64,000 nucleotides of DNA from DATARH01 sp963773625 (GCA_963773625.1 CAVZCJ010000019.1:451366-515365); one strand, 5' to 3'. Positions 48,734-57,618 are shown, numbered from the stretch's first letter. The notes: a model not told the origin generated them from the sequence alone. A program made the numbers and translations.

Positions 48734-49861
48734 CGCCGAAATCGCGCGGGGCTCAGCGCCGCTGCGTCGAGACCGGCGGCCCGGATGTCGGCGGGCAGTT
48801 CGCCGACATCGATCAGCGACGCGGCGCAGCGCGCCATCGCCTCCGCGGTCTGAATGCCGTAACCGCCCTGCCCCGCCAGCCAAAAGAACCCATCCGCCAG
48901 CGGATCGAAGCCGTTCACCGTGGTCTTGTCGACGACAAAACTGCGCAGCCCGGCCCATTTGCGCTCGACCCGCGCGACCTCGAGCGTCGTCGCTCGCATC
49001 AGCCGGTCGATCGCGATGGCGATGTCGAGCTCGTCCGGCTGCACGTCGCAAGGCGGCATCGGCGTCTCGTCGGCCGGCGAGACCAGCAGCCGCCCGGCAT
49101 CAGGTTTGAAATAAAACCTTTCCTCTATATCGAGGGTCATTGGCCAACGGGAGGTGTCGATCCCCGGCGGGGGCGTGATGGTCAGCACGGTCCGCCGCAT
49201 CGGCACCAACCCGATCGGTGGCAATTCAGCGAGGCCGGCAACCACATCCGCCCAGGCGCCGGCGGCGTTGACCACGACGGGCGCGGTGAAATCACCCAGC
49301 GACGTTGCCGCGGTCCAGCAGCCGCCCGCCGCGACAAGCGCCCTCACCTCGGCATCGGTGACCAGCCGGCCGCCGCGCTGGCGAAAGCGGCGCAGATAAC
49401 CCTGGTGCAGCTCGTGGACGTCGATATCCATCGAGTTCGGGCTCGTACACCGCGCCGATCAGGCTATCGGCGCGCAGCACCGGTACAAGCTCCCGAGTCT
49501 CGACCGCATCGAGCCGGCGGACGCGCGGATCGTCCGGCGACAGCTCGGCCCAGGCGGCGGCCAGCGCCTCCTCCTGCCCGGGCATCGCGAACATCAGCGC
49601 GCCGCGCGGCGTCAGGATCGGATGTTCGGCGAAACCCTCGGCCCAGGCTTCGTAAAAGGCCCGGCTCGCGCCGGTGAGGATGCGGATCGCGCGATTGCCA
49701 TAGGTTTCAGTGAACAGCGCGGCCGAGCGCCCGGTGCTGTGATAACCGGGCTGGCTTTCGCGCTCGAGCAGCACAACCCGGCGGTCCGCCGCCAGATGCG
49801 CCGCAGCGGAAGCGCCGGCGATGCCGGCGCCGATGACGATCAGGTCGGCGGCTTCGGGCAA
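48730..49861 (-). CDS. FAD-dependent oxidoreductase (DAO family), frameshifted
   Basis: A 376-residue D-amino-acid-oxidase-fold protein once one base is removed. The dinucleotide motif is DLIVIGAGIAGASAAAHLA, with RESQPGYHSTGRSAALF, and the C-terminal FAD part is GQGGYGIQTAEAMARCAASL. The break is at 49433-49438, where GAACTC must read GACTC to give PDSMDIDVHELHQ. It resembles glycine/sarcosine/D-amino-acid oxidases. It lies 7 bases from the PPOX gene on the same strand. Confidence 0.9.
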
Positions 49862-49868
49862 TGCAGCT

Positions 49869-50483
49869 CTAGTAGAGCCGCGTCCGGTAGCTTTCCTCGG
49901 TCGCCCGCTCGGCCTCGCCGCTCTCTACCGTCTGGCCGATCTGCTCGGCGATGACGACGCCGAGCGACGGGAAATCCTTGCGCGGGACATGCTTTTCCGG
50001 GTTCCACAGATCGGAGCGAATCAGCGCCTTTCCGCAGTGGAAATAGACTTCGTCTGCCGTGACAAGGATGCCGCTGCGCGGCGGCTTGCCGTTGACCCCG
50101 CAGGCCTCCAGCAGCGTCGGATCGACGGTGATCTGCGCGCGGCCGTTGACGCGCAGCGTCTCGCGAATGCCAGGGACGAGGAAGAGCAGCCCGATGCGCG
50201 GGTGCTGCAGGATATTGCTGATCGAATCAACACGATTGTTGCCGAGCCGGTCGGGGATCAGCAGCGTCTCATCGTCGAGTACGGTGACAAAGCCTGGGGC
50301 ATCGCCCTTGGGCGAGGCATCGCAGCGGCCTTCCGCGTCGCAGGTGGACAAGACGACAAACGGCGACATCGCGATAAAGGCGCGCGAATGCTTTTCGAGC
50401 TTGGCGAGCTGCTTCTTGACCGCGCGCTCACTCGGCTCGCCGTAAATTTCCCGAATGTCGCCGATGTCTTCGATGATTGACAT
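49869..50483 (-). CDS. PPOX-class FMN-binding flavoprotein (pyridoxamine oxidase-like)
   Basis: A 204-residue split-barrel flavoprotein of the pyridoxamine 5'-phosphate oxidase-like class. The FMN-binding strand pattern is FVVLSTCDAEGRCDASPKGD, VLDDETLLIPDRLGNNRVDS and RIGLLFLVPGIRETLRVNGRA. The HCGKALIRSDLW segment near the C-terminus matches the MSMEG_1061-type group. It may reduce or bind a small quinone-like or cofactor-type molecule. The ATG at 50483 has a GGGAGG box. Confidence 0.85.
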   Translation of the reverse strand: MSIIEDIGDIREIYGEPSERAVKKQLAKLEKHSRAFIAMSPFVVLSTCDAEGRCDASPKGDAPGFVTVLDDETLLIPDRLGNNRVDSISNILQHPRIGLLFLVPGIRETLRVNGRAQITVDPTLLEACGVNGKPPRSGILVTADEVYFHCGKALIRSDLWNPEKHVPRKDFPSLGVVIAEQIGQTVESGEAERATEESYRTRLY

Positions 50484-50552
50484 GCTCGCCTCCCGCTCGC
50501 CGCGCGGCCTAGTATGCATCAGCAAAAGCTGCGGTTCCAGGCGGAGGCGGGA

Positions 50553-51338
50553 GTGACGGTTGACGTCTTGCGCGAGAAGCGGGCGGAAGGCGGTTTTATC
50601 GCGCGCGTCTCAATCGACCGAGCGGCGAAGCTCAACGCGCTCGACCGAGCGCTGATAGGGGAGATTATCGAAACCATGACGGCGCTTGCCGCCGAACCCG
50701 ACTTGCGGCTGGCGGTAGTAAGTGGAGCCGGCGGCCGCGCCTTTATCGGCGGCGCCGACATCGACGAGCTCGCTGCGCTCGACGCCGACAGCGCGCGCGC
50801 TTTCATCACCGCCGTCCATGTTTGCTGCGACGCCTTCCGCCACCTGCCGGTGCCGGCGATCGCGCGAATCGATGGCTACGCGCTCGGCGCGGGGCTCGAA
50901 CTGGCCGCCGCCTGCGATTTCCGTGCCGCCAGCGAGCGCTCGATCTTCGGCATGCCGGAGGTCAGGATTGGCATCGCTTCGGTGGTCGAGGCGGCGCTGC
51001 TGCCGCCATTGATCGGCCCCGCCCGCGCTCGCCATTTGCTGCTGACCGGCGAGAACATCGACGCGGAAACGGCACTCAACTGGGGCCTGGTCGATCGCGT
51101 CGTGCCGGCGGCGGAACTCGATGCGGCGGTCGAAGCGCTTGCCGCCCCCATCCTCGCCGCCGGGCCGCAGGCGATCCGCATACAGAAGGCGCTGATCCTC
51201 GATTGGGATGAGATGCACACCGCCGCCGCGGTCGAACGCGGCATCGAGGCGTTTGTCGAGGCGTTCGCGACGGACGAGCCACGGCGAATGACGAATGCGG
51301 CGCGCGCCGCCTTGCAGGCGCGGCGAAAGAAAGGCTGA
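50553..51338 (+). CDS. Enoyl-CoA hydratase/isomerase family protein
   Basis: A crotonase-fold protein of about 261 residues. The oxyanion motif is SGAGGRAFIGGADIDEL and RIDGYALGAGLELAAACDFR, with FGMPEVRIGIASVVEAALL following. This Glu-containing loop suggests real hydratase or isomerase activity. I chose the GTG at 50553, preceded by GGAGG; an in-frame ATG at 50514 lacks a ribosome site. Its stop overlaps the radC start (TGATG). Confidence 0.88.
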   Translation: MTVDVLREKRAEGGFIARVSIDRAAKLNALDRALIGEIIETMTALAAEPDLRLAVVSGAGGRAFIGGADIDELAALDADSARAFITAVHVCCDAFRHLPVPAIARIDGYALGAGLELAAACDFRAASERSIFGMPEVRIGIASVVEAALLPPLIGPARARHLLLTGENIDAETALNWGLVDRVVPAAELDAAVEALAAPILAAGPQAIRIQKALILDWDEMHTAAAVERGIEAFVEAFATDEPRRMTNAARAALQARRKKG

Positions 51339-51761
51339 TGGCGAAGGCGCGGCAAAAGACCCTCGGCCTCGCCGACGCGATGGGCGCGCCGCCGCATTTT
51401 CACGGCCACCGCCAGCGCCTGCGCGAACGGCTAATCACCGCCGGGGCCGACGCGCTGCCCGATTACGAGCTGATGGAGGTGTTGCTCTTCGCCGGCAACC
51501 CGCGTGGCGACGTAAAGCCGCTCGCCAAGGATTTGATCGAGCGCTTCGGCGGCTTCGCCGCGGCGCTGTCGGCCGACCCCGACGATTTGCTGGCGGTGCC
51601 AGGGCTTGGAGTCAGCGGCGTCGCCGCGCTCAAATCTGTCCGCGAGGCGGCGCTGCGGCTGATGAGGGCTGAGCTGCGCGAGCGCCCGGTGATCGGCTCG
51701 TGGGACCGGCTGATCGATTACTGCCGCGCCCATGTCGCCTACGGCAAGGTCGAGGAGTTCC
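51338..51761 (+). pseudogene. radC: radC, 5' fragment (interrupted by IS)
   Basis: The first 141 codons of RadC, a JAMM/MPN-domain protein historically linked to DNA repair. It has the N-terminal HhH-like region (DYELMEVLLFAGNPRGDVKP, LLAVPGLGVSGVAALKSV) and the start of the catalytic domain (LIDYCRAHVAYGKVEEF). At 51761 the frame runs into the IS inverted repeat and ends after eight extra residues. Two further radC pieces are at 55512-55663 and 61401-61557; joined, they give 241 codons without a frameshift. Confidence 0.95.
51754..51761. repeat. IS target-site duplication, left copy
   Basis: GGAGTTCC, an 8-bp direct repeat identical to 55504-55511. It is radC sequence (codons for Glu-Phe in VEEFHLL). 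Eight bases is the duplication length of the IS1595 family. Confidence 0.9.
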
Positions 51762-51787
51762 CGGAATTATGTAGGTGTCTCACCTAA
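51762..51787 (+). repeat. IS left terminal inverted repeat
   Basis: A 26-bp sequence beginning CGGAATTATGTAGG and ending TCTCACCTAA. It is the exact reverse complement of 55478-55503. Confidence 0.93.
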
Positions 51788-51794
51788 TCCCCAG

Positions 51795-52094
51795 CTATTG
51801 GCGAGGCCATTTTTTGCCGTCATCCGCGACAATATTAAGTCCATCGCAGGAGCCATCCCTGTAAACCTCGCAAGAGGTAACAGACTTATCCACCCAAGGT
51901 GAAGGTGGCGCGACAATGTTTTGAAATCGCCGGCCACTTTGTTCGGCGGGTACTCCATTATATAGGGCCTCAGAAACTAGCCGACGGGCCTCTTGTTCGT
52001 CATAGGCGATGATTCGTACCGCTCTAACCGTCTTCGAATATTTCCAACTTGTGTGCGATAAGTCTTTTGGGGCGAGCCGAAAACATTCGGGCAT
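51795..52094 (-). CDS. IS passenger protein, unknown function
   Basis: A 99-residue protein starting MPECFRLAPKDLSHTSWKYS, with RIIAYDEQEARRLVSEALYN in the middle. Proteins of this RLxPxDLSHxSW type with a following EARRL segment occur beside transposases and in genomic islands of alphaproteobacteria. No activity is known. It is transcribed outward toward the left end of the element. Confidence 0.6.
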   Translation of the reverse strand: MPECFRLAPKDLSHTSWKYSKTVRAVRIIAYDEQEARRLVSEALYNGVPAEQSGRRFQNIVAPPSPWVDKSVTSCEVYRDGSCDGLNIVADDGKKWPRQ

Positions 52095-52188
52095 TGGAGA
52101 TATCCTGATGTGAAGCGGCCGGAGCTTACCGCCCCGGCCGCCTCTCCGCTATCCTGGTAGATGCCAATCAGACCAGGAAGCGAAATTC

Positions 52189-52494
52189 ATGTCAGACCCT
52201 GAGTTCTTTTTCGGGATCATCGGCATCCCGTGGTGTCGGGAGGAAAATTATCCGACCTTTGTCGCGATCTTCGAAGACCGCAAAGACCTCCCTGCCACCT
52301 GGGAGGAGTTCGCCAAGGCGGCGCAAGAGACTGAGGACCATTGGAAAGCGCAAGGCAGCAGCACTGTCCGGGTCTATATCGACCCGCACACATTCCCCGC
52401 CTGGTGTCAGAGCAAGGGATGTCGGATCGATTCCAAGGCCCGCAACAAGTTTGCTTTCGAGATCGCCAATCCGCCAGCCAAGGGTAATGGATGA
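52189..52494 (+). CDS. IS passenger protein, unknown function
   Basis: A 101-residue soluble protein (MSDPEFFFGIIGIPWCREEN start; aromatic- and acid-rich) with the C-terminal segment FPAWCQSKGCRIDSKARNKF. An AGGAAG box precedes the ATG. I do not recognise a family. Confidence 0.6.
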   Translation: MSDPEFFFGIIGIPWCREENYPTFVAIFEDRKDLPATWEEFAKAAQETEDHWKAQGSSTVRVYIDPHTFPAWCQSKGCRIDSKARNKFAFEIANPPAKGNG

Positions 52495-52528
52495 TGATTG
52501 AGCGAGAACATCGGCGAGAGGTCGCGTC

Positions 52529-53026
52529 ATGATCTTTCGTGCAGCTGTATTAGGCATTGCTGCCCTCGCCGTGCTTACGCTGCTTTCGGCAAATGCACGC
52601 GCCGACGCGCCAGCCGTCGCCGGAAATGCCGCAGTGGTGGCGGCTGCTGGCGTGTGGGCCTACATCAATGGGGTCGATGTCGAGATTTAGAAATGCCGAG
52701 AAGTCGATCCGGGCAACGCTGCGTCTTATGACCAGACTTACGGCCTCTACCACCGCGAGATTGCCGAAATAGTCGGCGTTGTAAACTTCATGCTTAACCA
52801 AGAAGCGGTGCGGGCTGGCATACCTGCCGACACATTCACTAAACAGCTTGCGCCCATTGCTGCCGTTGAAAGGCAGGAAACCGACCGCATGGCCTCGACC
52901 AATCCGGGCGCATTTATGACGATGTGTCATTCCCTCACGGAGAACTTGATGCGGCATATCGGCCCGTTTCAGTCGCTTCGGGAACAATTGCCCGACGATA
53001 TGCGCCAAATCGACAACTGGCGCTGA
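52529..53026 (+). pseudogene. Secreted IS passenger protein gene with in-frame TAG
   Basis: A signal peptide (VLGIAALAVLTLLSANARA) opens a frame that reaches TAG at 52688-52690 after 53 codons (GVWAYINGVDVEI). The same frame then continues without any stop for 111 codons (KCREVDPGNAASYDQTYGLY to MRQIDNWR). The two halves make sense as one 165-residue exported protein in which a single C-to-T change turned a CAG into TAG. It is therefore most likely a nonsense-mutated gene. Its function is unknown. Confidence 0.65.
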
Positions 53027-53042
53027 ACAGGGAGCGAACCTC

Positions 53043-53252
53043 ATGGCTGACCAAGCGCTTCGCAAACTCGCCGAACTAATTCCTGCGGGTCTTTATGAGA
53101 CTCCCACAGCAAGTCAAGAGCCGGGAATAGTGGTCCAGGATGATAAAGGGCTACTTCGAATCCACCTGATTTTAGAAGGCGGATACGAATTGGAGATTCC
53201 GGTGACACAGGACGCCATGGAAGGTCTGGCGCGGCTTGGTCGACGGACATGA
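53043..53252 (+). CDS. IS passenger protein, unknown function
   Basis: A 69-residue soluble protein (MADQALRKLAELIPAGLYET; RIHLILEGGYELEIPVTQD). It has an AGGGAG box and begins 16 bases after the preceding frame, so it is co-transcribed. No family is recognised. Confidence 0.55.
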   Translation: MADQALRKLAELIPAGLYETPTASQEPGIVVQDDKGLLRIHLILEGGYELEIPVTQDAMEGLARLGRRT

Positions 53253-53358
53253 CAAAAGGCCTCGGCTGAGTTAATCTCAAAATCCGAGGCGACACAGGCG
53301 ATGACGGGCAGGAGCTTGGCGGCAATGCCCGTTCGCCGCGCGCATCATACCATGCGAT

Positions 53359-53589
53359 TTAATCGCCGTTCAGATGAATGTTCTGAACACCAATAGCCTC
53401 CATGCACTGTAGGAAGAATGCGGCAGTGAAGCTGCCGCGAGCGATCTTGTTGTTGATGTTTTTTTCGTTCTCCTTGACCCCGATGGCGGTCAGCCGCCCA
53501 GCTAAGTCGGCATAGCTGAGGTTCCGGCGTTTTAACTCGCCCCGGATAATGCCCTTGGCTTGAGATTGCCAATCCCGTGTCGTTTTCAT
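53359..53589 (-). CDS. DUF6471 domain protein (HTH-like)
   Basis: A 76-residue protein matching the DUF6471 pattern: WQSQAKGIIRGELKRRNLSY, ADLAGRLTAIGVKENEKNIN and KIARGSFTAAFFLQCMEAIG. The helix arrangement resembles a Cro-like DNA-binding fold. It is divergent from the transposase gene with a perfect 14-bp palindrome between them, which makes it a candidate regulator of transposition. Confidence 0.8.
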   Translation of the reverse strand: MKTTRDWQSQAKGIIRGELKRRNLSYADLAGRLTAIGVKENEKNINNKIARGSFTAAFFLQCMEAIGVQNIHLNGD

Positions 53590-53615
53590 GCGCCGTCAGT
53601 TTCGATGGTTCACGC

Positions 53616-53629
53616 CATCATATATGATG
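53616..53629. promoter_or_regulatory. Perfect palindrome, candidate operator
   Basis: CATCATATATGATG is fully self-complementary. It lies 27 bases upstream of the DUF6471 start and 10 bases upstream of the -35 box of the transposase promoter. Confidence 0.5.
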
Positions 53630-53638
53630 ATTTTTGGG

Positions 53639-53667
53639 TTGACAACAAGACACCAAACCACCATATT
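53639..53667 (+). promoter_or_regulatory. Transposase promoter
   Basis: TTGACA (53639-53644) and CATATT (53662-53667) with a 17-base spacer form a near-consensus sigma70 promoter, 22 bases before the transposase ATG. Confidence 0.55.
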
Positions 53668-53688
53668 TGAGGGTATCAACCCCCGGAT

Positions 53689-54664
53689 ATGGCGATGCCT
53701 CAACACTTCCTCCTTTCCGCCAGCGCACGGAGCTTGAGCATCGCTCAAGTCGCGCGCATGTCGGATGAGGAAGCGCATGAGCGGTTCGTCACGATCCGCT
53801 GGGCCGACAATGACGGCAAACCCTATTGCCCGGACTGCGGTTGCGCCAAGGTTTACGCCTATAAGACGCGCAATCTCTGGAAATGCACCGCCTGCCGATA
53901 TCAGTTCTCGGTGACGGCAGGAACGATCTTCGCTGATCGCAAACTCCCGATTCGCACTCATTTGCTTGCCATCGCGCTTGTCACGAATGGTGCGAAGGGC
54001 CATAGCGCACTCCAACTTAGCCGCGATCTGGACTGCCAATACCGGACGGCTTTCGTGCTGAGCCACAAACTCAGAGAGAGCCTTGGTGCCGTGGTTCACG
54101 GCGGCGGCGAACTGGCGGGCGAAATCCAGGTCGATGGCATGTACACGGGCGGGCACAGGAAGCCTGAGAACAAGAAGGCTGAGCGGGTAGACCGCCGTAT
54201 CGCCGAGGAACAGACCGGCAAGCGACAGGTCGTTGTCGTTGCCCGCGAAGTGCGAGGCCGGACGCTTCCCTTCGTCGTGGCGCGCGAGAGTGCGGCAGTG
54301 CCGTTGATCCGCCAGCGCGTCAAATCAGGCTCGGTCATCCATGCTGACGAAGGCTCGGGATGGGACACCCTGCATGCCAGCTACGATACCCGCAGGGTCA
54401 ATCATTCGGTCGAATACGTCGCCGCCGATGGTGCGAATGTGAACCAAGCCGAGTTGTGGTTCTCGCGGCTCCGCAGGGCTGAATACGGCATCCACCATCG
54501 GATCAGCGGTCGCTACCTGCAAGCCTATGCGAATGAAATGGCGTGGCGAGAGGATGCACCGCCGCGAGCCGAACGGCTTGCAGTGGCGGCGCATCACCGG
54601 GGCCGCGCTGCATCACCCGATGAGCCAGCAATGGCGCGGTTATTGGAACCGGAGTGCGGCATGA
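53689..54664 (+). CDS. IS1595 family transposase, frameshifted
   Basis: An N-terminal zinc ribbon (YCPDCGCAKVY, LWKCTACRYQFSV) is followed by the ISXO2-like DDE domain: GEIQVDGMYTGGH (first Asp), SVIHADEGSGWDTL (second Asp), and NQAELWFSRLRRAEYGIHHR (last acidic residue). With one base removed near 54556 the frame ends WNRSAA* at 54664, a normal 324 residues, and its stop overlaps the next ATG. As deposited, the extra base fuses it in frame to the downstream passenger gene as one 475-residue product. Confidence 0.9.
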
Positions 54665-55116
54665 CCGAGGATCGCAGTCACGCCCTTTCGGGGCTGGTCA
54701 CGAAACGCGCCGAGATCGCGGGCCAGATCACTCATGCCCGCGCCACACTGCGGCAACTGCTTATCGACTTGGACAACATTGACGCGGCGATCCGCATCTT
54801 CGACCCCGGCTACGATATCGAGAGCATCAAGCCCAAGGCACCGTCGCCAGCCTATAGCGTCTCATTTCGCGGCGAGTTCGTGCGTCTGATCCTCGACATG
54901 ATGCGCGATGCCAAGGGGCCGGTGACGACGCGGGAGGTTGCCGCCCATGTCATGCGCGAACGTGGCCTGAATATGGGCGATGAGGCGCTTGTGGCCCTTT
55001 TCAATCGCCGCACTCGGGCGCTCCTGTACCATTACCGGGAGCGCGGAGTGGTGCGAGCGGTACAGGGTAACGAGGACGGGCGGCGCAAGTTCAATTGGTG
55101 GGAGATCGCAGTATGA
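54661..55116 (+). CDS. IS passenger protein downstream of transposase
   Basis: A 151-residue protein beginning MTEDRSHALSGLVTKRAEIA, with a coiled coil (THARATLRQLLIDLDNIDAA) and FDPGYDIESIKPK, then a winged-helix-like C-terminal part (RDAKGPVTTREVAAHVM, RALLYHYRERGVVRAVQ). This gene type recurs next to IS1595 transposases in alphaproteobacteria. Its ATG overlaps the transposase stop (ATGA), which suggests a coupled role in transposition, for example DNA binding. Confidence 0.7.
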   Translation: MTEDRSHALSGLVTKRAEIAGQITHARATLRQLLIDLDNIDAAIRIFDPGYDIESIKPKAPSPAYSVSFRGEFVRLILDMMRDAKGPVTTREVAAHVMRERGLNMGDEALVALFNRRTRALLYHYRERGVVRAVQGNEDGRRKFNWWEIAV

Positions 55117-55400
55117 AGCAGCGGGCGGTTTGCACCGCCCGCACTCTCGTTCTGCTAATACCGGCGATCCCGTGGCTGCGGCCAACGCCGAGGATGCTTG
55201 CGTACCGACTCCCAACGGGAATAGCGATAGCGCAGATAACGGCGCACATTGAGATATGGCGGATGATTGGGCGTCATAACGCCTAAGCCTTTCTTGAAAA
55301 AAGGCTAGGCAAGGACTAAGATCATGTCCTCTGTGGCGTCCCTGCCTAACCAGGGTCAGCCCCTTGATCGAAGCTGCTGCTAACAGCCCGATCAGCGAAG

Positions 55401-55426
55401 CAGGCGGGAAACCCCCGCCTGTTTTT
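55401..55426 (+). terminator. Rho-independent terminator of the IS transcript
   Basis: CAGGCGGG and CCCGCCTG form an 8-bp stem followed by TTTTT. A second GC hairpin (GCGGGCGG/CCGCCCGC) lies at 55123-55145. The region 55117-55477 otherwise has no supportable gene. Confidence 0.8.
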
Positions 55427-55438
55427 GCTTCTATCACA

Positions 55439-55475
55439 TGTTCCACGGGGAAGTACATATTTTTGCCGTGGAACA
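55439..55475. repeat. Subterminal inverted repeat of the IS
   Basis: TGTTCCACGG (55439-55448) and CCGTGGAACA (55466-55475) are perfect inverted arms 17 bases apart, 3 bases inside the right terminal repeat. No copy is seen at the left end. Confidence 0.6.
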
Positions 55476-55477
55476 AT

Positions 55478-55503
55478 TTAGGTGAGACACCTACATAATT
55501 CCG
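55478..55503 (-). repeat. IS right terminal inverted repeat
   Basis: A 26-bp exact inverse of the left repeat. It is followed directly by GGAGTTCC, the right target duplication. Confidence 0.93.
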
Positions 55504-55511
55504 GGAGTTCC
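55504..55511. repeat. IS target-site duplication, right copy
   Basis: GGAGTTCC, identical to 51754-51761. The radC frame resumes directly after it. Confidence 0.9.
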
Positions 55512-55663
55512 ATCTCCTGTTCCTCGACCGCAAGAACGCGCTGATCGCCCACGAGCAGCAGCAGCGCGGCACGGTCGATCACACGCCGGTCTATACCCGC
55601 GAGGTGGTCAAGCGCGCGCTCGAGCTGGGCGCTTCGGCGCTGATCCTGGTGCATAACCATCCC
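55512..55663 (+). pseudogene. radC: radC, middle fragment
   Basis: About 50 codons of the RadC JAMM domain: FHLLFLDRKNALIAHEQQQR, GTVDHTPVYTREVVKRALEL and ASALILVHNHP. It is bounded by the IS on the left and by the integrative element on the right, which enters just at the HNHP metal-binding motif. The shared 7-bp core CCATCCC at its end is also present at the start of the 3' fragment. Confidence 0.93.
55657..55663. repeat. Left att core (CCATCCC)
   Basis: CCATCCC covers the codons of His-Pro in the RadC HNHP motif. The identical core lies at 61401-61407; crossing over between them restores the radC frame. Confidence 0.8.
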
Positions 55664-55735
55664 CTACACGCCACCCCTTCCTGACAACCCAACGATCTCA
55701 GGAAGGTAAGCCAAATCAGGGTGTTGCGGCGTCCC

Positions 55736-55748
55736 GACTGTGTTACAA
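55736..55748 (+). repeat. Arm-type repeat, left
   Basis: GACTGTGTTACAA, identical to 61327-61339, 72 bases inside the left core. It may be an integrase arm-binding site. Confidence 0.5.
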
Positions 55749-55762
55749 CGGGGTGCAACGCA

Positions 55763-57450
55763 ATGCTCTTGAGGCTTGTCCGCGCGGTGAAGCGTTCCGG
55801 CTCTTCCGTCCCGCAGTTCGTGCAGCGCATCCCGACTGACGTGCGCCAGCGTGCCATAGGCCGCCGCCTCACGGTCCGGCTCGGCGATACCGATAGTGTC
55901 GCCATCAGGATCACAGCGCGTACCGAGGCCGTGCGGTTCTCCTTACGGACCCGAGACGTGAGGGAAGCCAAGATCAGGCAGGGCCAGGCCGCCGCGCAGT
56001 GTGAGGCCCTATGGCAAGCCCTGAGGCGCGATAAGCCGGTAATGCTATCAAGCCGCGATGCTCATGCGCTGGCCGGCGAATTGTATCGGGGCTGGGCGGA
56101 CGGTCGAAGAGAGCGGGACCTTGCAGCTACCCATGATCCAGCAACGGGTAGGTGGGCCATTGAGCGTCCTAACGAGCTTCCCCCGGAGGAGACCGAGTTA
56201 GCGTTCGCCATCGCCGCGCAGCACCTTAGCGAGGCAACCGAGGCGGAGGGGCTTGAGGAGGTCCTTGGTCCGCTGGTTGACCGCCTGCTGCTCACCAAGG
56301 GGATAGCCGAGGTTGACCCCGAATGCCGCCCGGTGCTGCTCGGTGCCTTTGCGCAGGCCCTTCAAGATGCCTTCGCGAACCGCCAGAGGAACGCTGCCGG
56401 TGACTATACGCCTGATCCCAAGGCCGCTCGGTTCCCCGAATGGGCGGGTGGCGGGCGTGAGGCAGCCGCCAAGCCATCGTTGCCGGCGGTGAAACTCACG
56501 GTGCTCCTTGAGGATTGGTGGCGTGAGGCTAAGGCGGCAGGACGCAAGCCCAGCACTTACGAGGGCTACCGGAACACAGTCCGCACGTTCGTCGCCTTCC
56601 TCCGCCATGATGACGCAACACGGGTCAACACTGAGGACGTGCTGCGCTTCAAGGATCACCGCCTCGCATCACTTCACCCGCAGACGGGCAGGCCCCTCAA
56701 AGCCGGAACCGTGAAGCACAGCGACCTCTCGGCACTCAAGACGGTGTTCGGCTGGGGGGTAGCGAATAGGAAGCTCAAGGCCAATCCCGCCACTGGGATC
56801 ACCATCCCGCTCGGCAAGTCTGTGAGGCTGCGGTCCAAGAGCTTCACCGATGCTGAGGCGAAAGCGATCCTCAGGGCCGCCTCAAGCGTGGCCCAGGTCA
56901 GAAAGGGGTATCCCGAGACGGCAGCCGCGATGCGGTGGGTCCCGTGGCTATGCGCTTTCACCGGGGCACGGGTCGGGGAGATGGCCCAGCTACGGAAGCA
57001 GGACCTCCGGCAGGAGGGCGAGCATTGGGTGCTCACGATTACCCCGGAGGCCGGCCTAGTGAAGAGCAATGAAGCCCGCGAGGTGGTCTTGCACCCGCAG
57101 CTAATCGAGCAAGGCTTCCCCGAGTTCGTCGCCAAGGCACGGCGGGTACTAGTGGGCATCTCTTCCTGAGGCCCGCAAAGGGTACGGGCGATGTGCTGGG
57201 TCCGTTAAAGGGCCTCAAGAACCGGCTTCAGAAGTTCGCCCGCACAGTGGTCCCCGATAGGAACGTCGCGCCCAACCACGGCTGGCGGCATCGCTTCAAG
57301 ACAGTCGGGATGGAAGCCGGGATACCGCCGCGCATCCTTGACGCCATCCAAGGGCAGGCCCCGGCCTCGGTGGCGGATAGCTACGGGGAGGTGACCTTGA
57401 AGACCCAGGCGGCGGCAATCGCGAAGCTGCCGAGGATCGAGGTGTCCTAG
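55763..57450 (+). CDS. Tyrosine recombinase/integrase, frameshifted
   Basis: A phage-type integrase of 562 residues after adding one base. An N-terminal DUF6538-like region (SVPQFVQRIPTDVRQRAIG) and a helical linker precede the core-binding domain (LTVLLEDWWREAKAAGRKPS). The catalytic domain has FTGARVGEMAQLRKQDL (first Arg), NHGWRHRFKTVG (His-x-x-Arg) and VADSYGEV (Tyr). The frame breaks at 57153-57156 where GGG should be GGGG; the uncorrected product ends at 57169 and would lack the His, second Arg and Tyr. It stands beside the left att core and should drive integration into radC. Confidence 0.85.
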
Positions 57451-57618
57451 CAAGGGCGATTGGCCCGGACTTGACGGATCGGGATAATTGGCCGCGCAGA
57501 GCACTCATAGGGATTACGCCCGATGACTGTTCAACCCAGACTTGCCTCATTGAGGCCACCAAGCTTACAATAAGCTTACAGGGAGATGGCGCCGCCCTCG
57601 GCAGGAGCAGCATTTTTC

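Larger units (their letters stand above)
51762..55503 (+). mobile_element. IS1595-like insertion sequence with passenger genes
   Basis: A 3,742-bp element with perfect 26-bp terminal inverted repeats and an 8-bp target duplication. It encodes a transposase with zinc ribbon and ISXO2-like DDE domain, which with the 8-bp duplication places it in the IS1595 family. Unlike simple insertion sequences it carries six further genes: 51795-52094, 52189-52494, 52529-53026, 53043-53252, 53359-53589 and 54661-55116. The composition is less GC-rich than the chromosome. The transposase frame has one extra base, which may be a sequence error. Confidence 0.93.

Noticed and set aside
53689..55116. A genuine fusion of IS transposase with a C-terminal regulatory domain
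   Set aside because: The stretch joining them is out of frame for the normal transposase end; removing one base at 54556 gives a standard terminus (WNRSAA) and an ATGA overlap with the next gene, so the fusion is most likely an artefact.
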